From assembly GCF_932274485.2 (NCBI RefSeq), contig NC_065881.2, forward strand, positions 80,354,702 through 80,418,701: 64,000 nucleotides of DNA, in the 5' to 3' direction. The position numbers and the translations under genes were made by a program. The notes below the pieces were generated by a model that made no database searches, was not told the DNA's origin, and saw only the letters and a list, made by a program, of their open reading frames with translations. Below, piece by piece: positions 34,179 through 44,549 of this stretch (the stretch's first letter is position 1; every line of letters begins with the position of its first letter). The DNA comes from Patella vulgata. Its lineage: Eukaryota > Mollusca > Gastropoda > Patellidae.

Positions 34179-37100
34179 TTATATCAGTTGCCATGTTCTC
34201 CAACCAGTAGCTGTACCAATGGTGCTATCTTCACTCTCATCAACAACTAAACATTGCTTAGTTAACTTATTATAACTATATTCCACGCATCTACATGGTA
34301 AATTTTTAGTAGGCGTCGCACATATTTTACCACACCCTAATGGACCCAAGGCATGATAACTCTTCACTTTTAACCCTTGAAGTTTTTTGTTTCCGGGTAC
34401 CTTCTTCCAGCCGGAAGTCAATACAGTAGAAGCACTATCTAGAATATAATGATAAATAGTAAATACCATTAACAGCATCCAATAACAAATCTTAACATAT
34501 TGGATTCAATAAAATTAACAAAACAGTAGAATTGATGAGGAATGTCTTTTAAAATTTGCAATAGCAGTTTATTTAATTACAAAAATAACATTTAGAAAAA
34601 CCCAGACAAATTTACAAGGCGTTGGAATATATTATGAACAATATGTCTACGATATTTCCGTCCTGGCGAAGAGCGCACATAAAGGATTAGATCTGATCAT
34701 TAGCTTCTATTAAATATTCCGACCGATTATCGGATATCTGTGCCCACATGATCGGCACATGATCGAATGGATGAATATTTTTCTAATTGTGTCATTCGGG
34801 GACGTAACACCCAAGCTAAAAGTTGCATTCAAATTATATGGTCGTCATCAGAAAATATGTATACCTTCAGTTCACGACCCAAGTAATTAGCTTATTTTAG
34901 AATGACTATACATGTACTAATCTCAAAGATATAGAAGCTTGCTGATTCTTCATGGTCGAATGGTTAAAGTGAGTGCGTTGGATCAGGACTGTCATTGCAA
35001 GGGATTGGGTGGCTTGTTTTCTCTGTGTCCTCTCACTGCTATAGACCCCTAATGCCTAGCTCTCACGTGAGCTACGAATGTATCGTAAACCCACCGTAAC
35101 CCTTTCGTATCGTCCGTAACATTTTCCGATTAGATTCCTTGACATTTGTGGTCATGTGTGGTTCCCTAAAACCAATTCGAACTATCCCAAATTGACTAAG
35201 ATTTTGTCGGGCTATATAAATGCCCCGCTTTCATGCCTGGGCTATGAATGCCACGAATCGCCTCAATAGTGCCTAATCGAAATTCGTGGCGATTCGACAG
35301 CAAAAATCGTGGAGAATTGACCGTAGCTACGAAGCACTTACGAAAAGTTTACGAATGAGTGGGCAATTGAGAGACAAATATGCCGAATGTTAAGATAGGG
35401 TTACCATAAAGGTGCGAAATGAAAGAATCATCTACGAATTGCAGCGATTTAGTTACGAATATGCCGAATTCAGTTACGAATACACTACGTTGGACGCATG
35501 AGATTTTGAATTCGCGGAGGATTCGTTATTTATTCCACAACAATTCGTGGGGGGTTCGGGGTATTCGTAGTTGATTCGTGGCGGATTCGGGATATTCGTT
35601 TCTGTTCCGGGTGGTTTCGGCGACGTTCTACGAATTTTAGGGAACCACGAATTTCACAGAATCGAATAGGAAGCTATTACGGACAATAAGCAAAGGTTAC
35701 GAAATGTTTTCGTACCTTTATCGTAACCCTATCTAGACATTCGACATATTTTTCACCCGATTACCCACGAATTATCGTAACTCCTGCCCACACTTTTGGT
35801 AACTGCTTCGTAGCTATTCCCGATTTTGCCGAATCGCCACGAATTTTGATTAATTTGGATTCGGCACTATTCGGGCGATTCGTGGCATTCTAACCCACGT
35901 GAAAGCCAGGTATAATGCTAGGTTCCCACTATCACGATTCGTGCTGCGATTGAAATCGGGGTTTTAATCGTGGTAATCCTATCATGTCTTATCAGATATT
36001 GAGGTCATTCGTAGCAATCGTGCTAATCGTATCGAAACGGATCCGAACTTATCTGCACGTACCAGATCATGGACGCAATAGGGACAATCCTATCGCAACG
36101 CATCGCACGATAGCAGGAACCTAGCATAACACGTAAATATCCTATTAGTATGCCAAGTTGTGTTCTAGAATAACGGAAATGCAAATGTTACCTATCAATT
36201 ACCTGACGATATATTTCACCTTTACTGATATTCTTGTCGTACAGGAAAGTTCACGTACTATTTCATTATTTTAGCTTTGAATTAGATTGACCTTTCGGAT
36301 CCATGATACACTATTTGATAGATATATATATCTTACCTATATCCCAGCAGCCATCACTTTCCCATCCAGTTAATAAGAAAACATAGTTGAAGTCCACGGG
36401 AGTGATTGTATGAAAAGATATCCTGTCGATACCAAATTCACCCCCGTTTCCCAGCTCCAACAATCCTCCTTTCCAACGGATCCAAAATGGCCGAAACTCG
36501 TTACAGTCCAAGGGAACTGCGTGATCGAAGTAATATCTAGCACCACCATGAAGAGGTGCTCGTATAAACTCACTTCTTGAGTTTTTGTTTGTTCCGATTC
36601 CAATCGCCCAGTTCCCATCACTAATTAAACCCACCACGTCGTCTTCCTGGATGAATATATGACCATCGTTACAGGCTTTTAGTTTAAATCTTAATTGCGT
36701 GATATTTGTTATGGTGAGTCCCTTTCTTGCCAATGGAAAAGCGTAGTCAATGTTGTCAGGAGTAAACGCTCGTAAACCAACACAAACTGAAAAATGAAAC
36801 ATATTACTCATACAACGAAGGTATATTTGATATTATTCTGGTATTGTAGTAATCCACAGACTGAGTAGCCTTGCTTCTTTTCAACAGTTTCCAAAACATC
36901 GGTTTTGTGTTAAAACGCCGTTCCCATAGTGGTAGGGGAGCTCTTTGGGTGATTTGGTTCAGAGAAAGGTCTGCTCTTAGTGATGTAGTACATTGTTCAA
37001 TCGGGATCTGCGGTGGCTTAGTCTTCAATTGGCCGAGAACGTTCATCAGTGGTGCTGGATGGGGGGTCTGAGAAGTGACAGCGTATAGTCGTCATGTGTA

Positions 37101-38092
37101 CACATTGGCGTGCACGTGAAAGAACCCTTGACAGTTGCAATACCCTCAAGGCGTTTGCCCGTCTACATGAGCCCAGTCGGTACAGAGAAGTAGGACGTTT
37201 AACCCTATTTCGTTTCATTTCATTTCATAAAGCTTAACGCAGACGATGGAACATTTTAGCCGAACATACATGAAACATTGTTCCAATCAATTTGTTCACC
37301 ATTTGCGGGTTTAAAAAAAACACGAACGAAAATGTTTCGACAAAATGTTCGTGAAATCAAACTACTTAGATATTTGGAAATTGGTCGCCACCTGAACATT
37401 TCATTGTTCGTCGTCTGCATTGAAGCCGCAGCACCAATCAGCGGCCGCAGCACCAATCAGCGATCACATACATATATCACATGACATTCAAACCATATAA
37501 TCAAATTCCAAATGCGTATATCCTGTCCTCGTTTTGTTGTACTGTTATCTAAAATGGTTTATCTATATTATAATATGTCTGTTTTGCCAACCGTATGAAT
37601 TCCGCATATTCAATCAGATAAAATGGATTGTTTTAATTAGCTCGCTAGCCTGGAGGTCGGGTGTTCGATCCCTGCATTGGCCGAGAAAGTTCATCCAGAT
37701 TTTCCGGCGTGGTTCCCCCTTGTCAGTGATGCAGGACGGAGGGCCTGACAAGGACAGCTGTCTAGTCCTTCGGATGAGACGAAAAACCGAGGTCCCGTGT
37801 GTACATTGGAATGCACTTAAAAGATCCCTTGGCAGTTGGAATTCGATATAAGAGTAGGCGATAGTGCCGCTGCCCGGGCAAAATTACCCTCATAGCACAC
37901 TGTATGATGTATGCCCGTCTTCATTAGCCCAGCATAGGAGCAGAACAGTAGGACGTTAAACCCCATTTCATTTCATTTCATTTCTAATTTTTAATTAATG
38001 TTCCATCGTGGCTATTAAGTTGAAGTATAATAGATTATACTTATACCTTTGAATAAAAGAAGACTGACAATTCCCATCAAAAACTTCGCCAT
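34179..38092 (-). CDS. Gene C: secreted FAMeT-PAN protein, three exons (38092-38047, 36786-36337, 34438-34179)
   Basis: Minus strand; introns in phase 1 with GT/AG borders; 251 residues. Exon 1 gives MAKFLMGIVSLLLFKG and joins VCVGLRAFTPDNIDYAFPLA. The FAMeT domain (about 25-167) shows LKACNDGHIFIQ, GNWAIGIGTNKNSRSEFIR, LDCNEFRPFWIRW and FLLTGWESDGCW. The PAN/apple-like part has GCGKIC, PCRCVEY and KQCLVVDES. The product should be secreted and is one codon longer than gene A in exon 2. A TATA-type element lies 45-50 bases upstream. It is the mirror partner of gene D with seven residue differences. Introns carry SINE-1 copies and two foldback elements. Function beyond binding is not inferable. 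Confidence 0.88.
34960..35056 (+). mobile_element. SINE-2-like head fragment
   Basis: CATGGTCGAATGGTTAAAGT resembles a tRNA box A; GTGTCCTCTCACTGCTATAG and ACCCCTAATGCC follow the SINE-2 middle. No tail is present because the foldback element starts here. Mirror at 50450-50555. Confidence 0.55.
35056..35918. mobile_element. Foldback element rich in ATTCGTGGC/CTACGAA motifs
   Basis: The ends CCTAGCTCTCACGTGAGCTA and TAACCCACGTGAAAGCCAGG are inverted relatives. Inner segments pair as well: ATGCCACGAATCGCCTCAAT with ATTCGGGCGATTCGTGGCAT, and GTAACCCTTTCGTA with GTTACGAAATG. The motifs TACGAAT and ATTCGTGG recur dozens of times in both directions. No open frame. It sits in intron 2 of gene C and, mirrored, of gene D, but not of gene A. 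Confidence 0.7.
35926..36129. mobile_element. Short MITE, about 200 bp, ends ATGCTAGGTTCC
   Basis: The left end ATGCTAGGTTCCCACTATCA and right end GATAGCAGGAACCTAGCAT pair. Inner pairing includes GATTCGTGCTGCGATTG with CAACGCATCGCACGATA. Mirror copy at 49362-49578. It lies next to the larger foldback. Confidence 0.75.
37010..37232 (+). mobile_element. SINE-1 copy, short form
   Basis: GCGGTGGCTTAGTC looks like part of a tRNA head; then GGCCGAGAACGTTCATCAGT, ACACATTGGCGTGCACGTGA, CCCAGTCGGTACAGAGAAGT and the tail GTTTAACCCTATTTCGTTTC. Lies in intron 1 of gene C. Mirror at 48262-48485. Confidence 0.75.
37636..37985 (+). mobile_element. SINE-1 copy, nearly full length
   Basis: AGCTCGCTAGCCTGGAGGTC and GGGTGTTCGATCCCTGCATT (box B) open it; the ATTTC tail closes it. 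Lies in intron 1 of gene C. Mirror at 47505-47850. Confidence 0.85.
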
Positions 38093-38165
38093 TGTCCTCT
38101 TATTCTTAGAGTCCCAAACAAAAGAATATGCGGTGCGTTATAAAGTGATCACCCTGAAAAAAGGT
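38093..38165 (-). promoter_or_regulatory. Proximal promoter of gene C
   Basis: Read on the minus strand it gives CAGGGTGATCACTTTATAAC, GCACCGCATATTCTTTTGTT and GGGACTCTAAGAATAAGAGG before the ATG. The TTTATAAC box is 45-50 bases from the ATG and is shared with gene D. Confidence 0.6.
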
Positions 38166-38264
38166 AGAAGTATGCAAAAACAAAAGACACAGGAAATTGT
38201 TGATAACGCTTGAATCCGATGGGAGGTTATATGCCCTCTCATCTGAAAAAGTGCACTAATTTTC

Positions 38265-38360
38265 GAAAAATTGCCCTCATTTTTGAAAAATTACCCTCAT
38301 TTCATTTTTGAAAAATTACCCTCATTTCATTTTTGAAAAATTACCCTCATTTCGGAAAAT
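38265..38360. repeat. Minisatellite TTGAAAAATTACCCTCATTT
   Basis: Four to five irregular units stand about 160 bases upstream of the gene C ATG. The mirror array (47155-47235) has fewer, shorter units (CAGAAATGAGGGTAATTTTT), so copy number has changed since the duplication. Confidence 0.75.
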
Positions 38361-38629
38361 GTCTACACGAATATACATGAAATGATTCTAGCATGTGCTA
38401 CAGAATCAAACATTTCCCGGCGCTAACCCCTAAAGTGCTCTAAATTCAGTTTGCCTACCCTCCTGTGGGGGCTCCAGCACGCCTCTGGAATAATATGCAT
38501 GATTGCGTTTAAAATATGCCTGGTTGTTGATGTGAGAACGGGTATCATAAACACATAAAAGCTAAAAAAAATACGCCTGAATAACTTTTGTAACAGACTA
38601 TTAATCCACTTGATCAAAAGGATCCAAGA

Positions 38630-39631
38630 TCTTAGTGTGTAATGGTGATATATTCACACATTTTTTTTAAAATCAGATAGAAATTGTGACCTGTAGAGGT
38701 ACCTCAAGCTAAAAACGTGATTTTTCCTACAATCAGGGACCATAATTCAGGAAGTTACTATCCGATATGTGGGAATATCGAAAGGAACCAAAATCTTTGA
38801 GTTATAAACTTACATTTCAAGTTTCATCAAAATCAAAAGAAAGTTGTGACCTCTAGAGGGTCCACAGCATTGATATACCATATTTTTACGCTATTTGAGT
38901 AGGAGGCGCGGCCATTTTGTCTGTCAGTTTCGGTTCGATTTTTACGAAATTCTAACTCAACCATCCTTAGGGTGCAACGGTGATATATTCAAACTTTTTT
39001 TTCAAATCGGATAAGAATTTTGACAGCTATAGGGTCCACAAGCTAAAAACGCGATTTTTCGTACAATCATGGTCCATAATTCAGGAAGTTACGATTCGAT
39101 ATGCACGAATGTCGAAAGGAACCAAGATCTTTGGGTTATAAACATACATTTCAAGTTTCAACAAAATCGGATAAAAATTGTGACCTCTTATAGGGTCCAC
39201 AACCTTGATATACCATATTTTTACGCTATTTGAGAACAATGGGCGGCCACTTTGTCTGTCAGTTTTGCGCCGATTTTCACGAAAATCGAAGTCAACCATC
39301 CTTAGGGTGTAACGGTGATATACTAAACGTTTTTTTTGAAATCGGATAAAAATTATGACCTCTATAGTGTCCACAAGCTAAAAACGCGATTTTTTGTACA
39401 ATCAGGGGCCATAATTCAGGAAGTTACGGTCTGATATGCGCGAATATCGAAATGAACTGAGATCTTTGGGATATAAACTTACATTTCAAGTTTCATCAAA
39501 ATCGGATAAAAATTGTGATCTCTATAGGGTCCACAACCTTGATATACCATATTTTTACGTATACCATATCAAGTTTCAACAAAACTGGATAAAAACTGTG
39601 ACCTCTTATAGGGTCCACAACCTTGATATAC
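38630..39631 (+). repeat. Array of about 335-bp units, direct orientation
   Basis: GATATACCATATTTTTACGC occurs near 38873, 39210 and 39540. Each unit also has GCTAAAAACGCGATTTTT, CCATAATTCAGGAAGTTAC and ACATTTCAAGTTTCA. The first window bases (1-60) carry the same family. Confidence 0.75.
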
Positions 39632-40115
39632 CACCCGATTAGATTTTATTACATACTTCGAGAAGGTATTTGTTGAGTAATAAAACCTTCTAGTACTAGT
39701 AGTAGTTTATCGAGGGCTGGCCGTCCTTACCGCACGGTACAAATAAAACCTTCTAGTAGTTTATCGAGGTTTGGGTGTTTCCGGAGTCCAAAATGGCCGC
39801 TTTATATAAATGAGAATTTTGGGGATAATTAACCCGAACCCTAACCCTTTTTAAAAGACTGAACTTGGGTCTAATTTAATATTTACTTCTCTTAAAAGGG
39901 TTAGGGTTAGGGTTCGGGTTAGTATTCCCCTAGATACTCATTTGTATAAAGCGGCCATTTTGGTATGAGTTCTGGCTTGTTCTGGAATTTGTTGCTTCTA
40001 GTGGTGATAATATTTGTACCGTGCGGTAAGGACGGCCAGCCCTCAATAAACTACTAGAAGGTTTTATTACTCAACAAATACCTTCTCGAAGTATGTAATA
40101 AAATCTAATCGGGTG
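39632..40115. mobile_element. MITE with about 95-bp inverted ends and internal TTAGGG-like motifs
   Basis: The ends CACCCGATTAGATTTTATTA and its reverse pair perfectly for over 40 bp, and the pairing continues through CCTTCTAGTAGTTTAT and GGCTGGCCGTCCTTACCGCA. The 7-bp target duplication GATATAC (39625-39631, 40116-40122) and the empty site in neighbouring units fix the borders. The middle has CCCGAACCCTAACCC and its partner GGGTTAGGGTTAGGGTTCGG. Confidence 0.88.
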
Positions 40116-41220
40116 GATATACCATATTTTTACGCTATTTGAGAACGATGGGCGGCCATTTTGTCAGTCAGTTTTGGTCCGATTTTCACGAAATTCGAAC
40201 TCAGCCACCCTGTAACGGTGATATACTAAAACGGCTGTGGACCCTATAAGAGGTCACAATTTTTATCCGATTTTGTTGAAACTTGAAATGTATGTTTATA
40301 ACCCAAAGATCTTGGTTCCTTTCGACATTCGTGCATATCGAATCGTAACTTCCTGAATTATGGACCATGATTGTACGAAAAATCGCGTTTGTAGCTTGTG
40401 GACCCTATAGCGGTCAAAATTCTTATCACCGTTGCACCCTCAGGATGGTTGAGTTAGAATTTCGTAAAAATCGAACCGAAACTGACAGACAAAATGGCCG
40501 CGCCTCCTACTCAAATAGCGTAAAAATATGGTATATCAATGCTGTGGACCCTCTAGAGGTCACAACTTTCTTTTGATTTTGATGAAACTTGAAATGTAAG
40601 TTTATAACTCAAAGATCTTGGTTCCTTTCGATATTCCCGCATATCGGATAGTAACTTCCTGAATTATGGTCCCTGATTGTAGGAAAAATCACGTTTTTAG
40701 CTTGAGGTACCTCTACAGGTCACAATTTCTATCTGATTTAAAACAAATGTGTGAATATATCACCATTACACACTAAGATCTTGGATCCTTTTGATAATCG
40801 CGGATAACCGAACTTAACGTCCTGGATTATGGCCCCTGGTTGTCGAAAAGTGTCATTTTTAGCTTGCGGATTCTCTAAAGGTCACATTTTTTTTCCGATT
40901 TTAAAAACCATTTAAATATTTCACCATTCCACCATAATGAAGGTTGAATTTGAATTTCGGGAAAATCGAAATGAAACTGCCCAACAAAATGGCCGCTCTT
41001 TGTATCCAAATATTGTAAAACTATGCAATACGAAGGTTGTCGATCCTCTAGAGGTCACAATTTTTATCCGATTCTGATGAAACTTAAAATATATCTTTAT
41101 ATCCCGAAGATCTCAGCCCCTTTTGATATTTGCGCATTTCAGACCATAACTTTCTGGATTATGGCCCCCGATTGTACAAAAAATCCCGTTTGTTTTTAGC
41201 TTGTTCTCTATCTATCTCTT
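40116..41220 (-). repeat. Same 335-bp array, mostly inverted
   Basis: 40116-40229 continues the direct unit split by the MITE. From about 40230 the sequence turns and matches 39205-38630 in reverse up to 40795. Older inverted units go on to about 41215. Confidence 0.75.
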
Positions 41221-41244
41221 GTTTCTAATAGTGGCGAATGCTGC

Positions 41245-41385
41245 TTGAAAAAAATGGGGGTTGGTTGTCTAGTGTTATTATATAATAGGTATGTAAGTTG
41301 AGGTCTGGGTGACCTAGTGTTATTATATAATAGTGGCTTATAGCTTGGGGTTCATTGGTCTAGTGTTATTATATACTCTTCAAAA
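41245..41385. repeat. TATTATATAATA minisatellite block
   Basis: GTCTAGTGTTATTATATAAT occurs three times, with GTGGCTTATAGCTTGGGG-like spacers. Confidence 0.7.
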
Positions 41386-41585
41386 AAATTAGGGGATATT
41401 CAGAAACAATACAAAACTGCGGAAATGCACTGCTGTTTTAATTAGAGGTAACCAGTGCATGTTAATAACAGGCCAATTGCCTACACATGAACATAAACAG
41501 TTCATATGGGCGGTTTATCTGACAGCCCCATTTTACTCGCAAAGAGATACGGTCAAAAGAGAAAATGGACGTTTTTGATTTTTGT
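41373..41585. mobile_element. Tc1-like end fragment (same type as 18369)
   Basis: ACTCTTCAAAAAAATTAGGG, GATATTCAGAAACAATACAA and AACTGCGGAAATGCACTGCT match 18370-18590 closely. The match stops before the transposase end, so only about 210 bp of the element is present. Confidence 0.75.
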
Positions 41586-41700
41586 CCGTATAAATAGGCG
41601 GGATTGTAAACGTCACATGATCAGTCAGATAAAATGGTCAATGTTATTAAATTGAACAATAATATTTCAATTGAAACAAAGCGTAAAATTTATTATTATT

Positions 41701-41740
41701 ATTTACCTTTTGAACAGAAGAAGGGCGACAATAATGATTA
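41701..41740 (-). pseudogene. Fragment of exon 1
   Basis: The minus strand gives ATTGTCGCCCTTCTTCTGTT and CAAAAGGTAAATAATA, the last two thirds of exon 1 and its donor. The start is missing. A second copy lies 419 bases on (about 42120-42159). Confidence 0.5.
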
Positions 41741-41793
41741 TTAAGTTGAAGATCAATATATTGTTAGAACAGTCTATAATTTTAAACATATAC

Positions 41794-41839
41794 CTGTGAA
41801 TAAAAGAAGGGCGATAATTCCCATCAATAACTTCTCCAT
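41794..41839 (-). pseudogene. Orphan exon 1, first copy
   Basis: ATG at 41839 opens MEKLLMGIIALLLFTG with an intact donor (GTATATG). It is open and of normal length. Its upstream promoter is replaced by SINE-2 sequence. No exon 2 follows. Confidence 0.75.
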
Positions 41840-42212
41840 TTTCCTACACTATTCTTCGTAGAGTCTTTGACAAATGAGAGAGAGAGAGAGAGAGAAATGG
41901 GGTTTAACATCCACTCGACACAAACTAGGTCATTTCGGGACTAGCCCCATTTTACTCGCAAAGAGATACGGTCAAAAGAGAAAATGGACGTTTTTGATTT
42001 TTGTCCGTATAAATAGGCGGGATTGTAAACGTCACATGATCAGTCAGATAAAATGGTCAATGTTATTAAATTGAACAATAATATTTCAATTGAAACAAAG
42101 CGTAAAATTTATTATTATTATTTACCTTTTGAACAGAAGAAGGGCGACAATAATGATTATTAAGTTGAAGATCAATATATTGTTAGAACAGTCTATAATT
42201 TTAAACATATAC

Positions 42213-42258
42213 CTGTGAATAAAAGAAGGGCGATAATTCCCATCAATAACTTCTCCAT
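42213..42258 (-). pseudogene. Orphan exon 1, second copy
   Basis: The same 46 bp as 41794-41839, from the tandem duplication. A SINE-2 sits in its promoter 27 bp upstream of the ATG, separating the ATG from the conserved CGCCGCATATTC block (seen at 42585-42605). Confidence 0.75.
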
Positions 42259-42296
42259 TTTCCTACACTATTCTTCGTAGAGTCTTTGACAAATGA

Positions 42297-42577
42297 GAGA
42301 GAGAGAGAGAGAAATGGGGTTTAACATCCACTCGACACAAACTAGGTCATTTCGGGACTAACATATGGTTTAATTTTATTTCAATAATTCGCTTGCGCGT
42401 AGGCGTCTTTAGCAGTGGGAGGAAACCGGAGGACCCGGAGAAAACCCACGAGGTTGGACAGGCGACCCTACTCCTTGTCACGTACAACCGTGGATTCGAA
42501 ACCACGCCAGTTGACACAATGACTGACTTTATGGTACAGCGCGCACGTGCTAACCTTTCAGCCATCCCCCCGCCCCC
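42297..42577 (-). mobile_element. SINE-2 copy, full length, with 12-bp target duplication
   Basis: TTTGACAAATGA flanks it at 42285-42296 and 42578-42589. The minus strand begins GGGGGGATGGCTGAAAGGTT (box A), has GGTTTCGAATCCACGG (box B) and ends in GACGTGGATGTTAAACCCC-like sequence with a (CTCT)n tail. Confidence 0.88.
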
Positions 42578-42624
42578 TTTGACAAATGAATATGCGGCGA
42601 GTTTTAAAATCATAATACATGTAT

Positions 42625-43690
42625 TATTAATAACATCCCACTTCTACTCGTTGCCACTGGCAACCTTTGATAAAACTGTCCTGTTTAATTGCAATACATG
42701 CTTAAAAGTATCCGTGTATCAGAAATGTACAGAAAGACTACTGATCATTTCTGATACACGGATACTTTTATACCGTTTTAGATAACTATCAAGCAATAAG
42801 TAGAGGACGTTTAGTCCGACCCAGATCGCAATTGATAACGAGGCTATAACCAATGTACATGAAACAACTAGTCAAAATCATAGTAACAAAACAAAATGGG
42901 GGGAACGACATGGCAGTTCAAAAACATATACAATGACATTAAATTAACATAACAACATATTACAAAAATCAATTATTATACATACCAATTGGCATATATT
43001 TCATAATTTGGTTTGATTTATATTAATATGCAAAATATATAAATTAGAATATTGAATAATTATTTTAATTAATTGTGATGATAGAAGGCGCAGTTCTCTT
43101 GCTGGACACTTCACAGGCATTGAAAATAAGCAGGATGAAAAAAAAACGCCTAGAAAGTCATCAACTTTATTACAAATAAATTTCAACGGAAGAACCATCC
43201 GCCGATGCATACTTTGACCAGGAATGACCCACGTTTCGCATTTCCTTTACACTACATTTAATAATATCGCAATCCTCTACGCCATAGACATTGTTTTGAC
43301 GATGTGGTCTAAACAAACACGTGATTGTATCATAGCAAGACGAACGTGTAAATACTACTCAGGTCGTCTCTCCACTGCGAAATCATTCTACCATGAAATG
43401 TAAAGTGAGGCTCAGAAAGGGATAAATAATGCAAAAACAGAAAGTATTTGTCACTTTTCGGTTGAAACGACTCGATAATAAATACTATTTTTCACATTTT
43501 GCTTCACAATACTCGATAGAAATGTGATGTAAGTAACTTATAAGCACCTTTCCTCGGTGTATCGGTGAATATCAGGACAGTTTTGGTCGGGAGCCGCCTC
43601 GGCTCCGCCTCGGCTGGGCCCCTCGACCTAAACTGTCCTGATATTCACCGATACACCTCGGAAAGTGTGCTAATAACTACTACTTACATG
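42625..43690. repeat. Dispersed repeat, copy 2, with two hairpins
   Basis: It follows the order of 12445-12985 but is longer. A hairpin at 42707-42772 pairs TAAAAGTATCCGTGTATCAG with its reverse. A second hairpin at 43556-43668 pairs GTATCGGTGAATATCAGGAC with its reverse around a GC-rich loop. Confidence 0.65.
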
Positions 43691-43699
43691 ATTTCCATT

Positions 43700-44540
43700 A
43701 TGAAAATCTTTGATTACAATGTTAATGCGAGCATATTATATATTAGATTAGGACACGCCTGAATAATTTTATATAACACAATCATGTTCCACTCGAATAC
43801 ATCTAAAACTCGCACAAATTACTAAAAGCATCCAAATCAATTGATAATTTATTTAAACTGTCGTCACAAAGCTCAGAATGACTCTTTACAAACCTACAAT
43901 TAACAAGACAACTGTTTTGTCCCCATTCCTGTTCTGATATACTTAGTCGTTAAGGCTAGGTTTATAATAAACTTTAAGACCTACACATTCTTTTATTACG
44001 TTTGTCACGGTTGAATAATAATTACCATTTGAGAAATAAGCAATTGAAATGATTCGTCCTCTTTCAACCACATTTCACTTAGTAGTACAATATCATAATT
44101 TGTAAAGCATTTTATAAAAGAGCGGTCGTCGTATACCGAATACAATAACGTTCAATTTCAGCAATGATAAATAATAAAGCCAAATCTGTGCTTGTTAGCT
44201 TCATTAGATATGCAATCCAATATCAAGCATGGTTTATTGTATATAAATTCTTCATCTTCAATTGAATATAATAGACTGTGTTATTGTAATGAGCAATAAT
44301 ATATCAGTAATTGTCGCTTTGGAATTTTACCATCACAGATTTGTACAAATGTAATTGAATCAGTAATTACATGTCCCCATTAATAAAGTCATGTTGGGAC
44401 ATGTTCGTTTTAAAATGTGCGCGTATAAAAATACCAAGATGACTAGTCGTCTACATCCCGCGCACTTGTTTGGGTGGCATAAGGAAAACACCCTTTTGGA
44501 ATATGGGTGGGACTAGTCATGGTCAGAAAATTCATACTAC
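43700..44540. other. AT-rich stretch without recognised features
   Basis: Only a worn end of the 1-165 repeat is seen (GTTCGTTTTAAAATGTGCGC, GTATAAAAAT, about 44400-44430). Confidence 0.35.
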
Positions 44541-44549
44541 TCCCTGTAA

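Larger units (their letters stand above)
28510..38613. repeat. Left arm of the large palindrome
   Basis: The arm is the inverted counterpart of 46901-58171. Matching landmarks, in mirror order, are the SINE-2 at 28731, orphan exon 1 at 29139, the MITE at 29218, the SINE-2 at 30885, the minisatellite at 32010, the SINE-1 at 32725, gene C, foldbacks at 35056 and 35928 and SINE-1 copies at 37010 and 37636. Mirrored stretches differ by roughly 1-3% by eye. All these insertions predate the duplication. Confidence 0.9.
41524..42360. repeat. Tandem duplication, 419-bp unit, containing exon 1
   Basis: AGCCCCATTTTACTCGCAAA begins at 41524 and 41943. The two units are almost identical and each holds part of the Tc1 end, an intron-1-like piece, exon 1 and the start of a SINE-2. 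The junction is GGGACTA|GCCCC. The second unit runs into the complete SINE-2. Confidence 0.9.

Noticed and set aside
38265-38360. CRISPR-like regular repeat
   Set aside because: Units are adjacent and irregular, with no distinct spacers, and the context is an animal genome: it is a minisatellite.
39820-39930. Interstitial telomere
   Set aside because: Only two to three TTAGGG-like units in each direction, inside a MITE with exact borders.
42393-42785. 130-residue plus-strand open frame
   Set aside because: It is the antisense of a SINE-2 plus flanking repeat.
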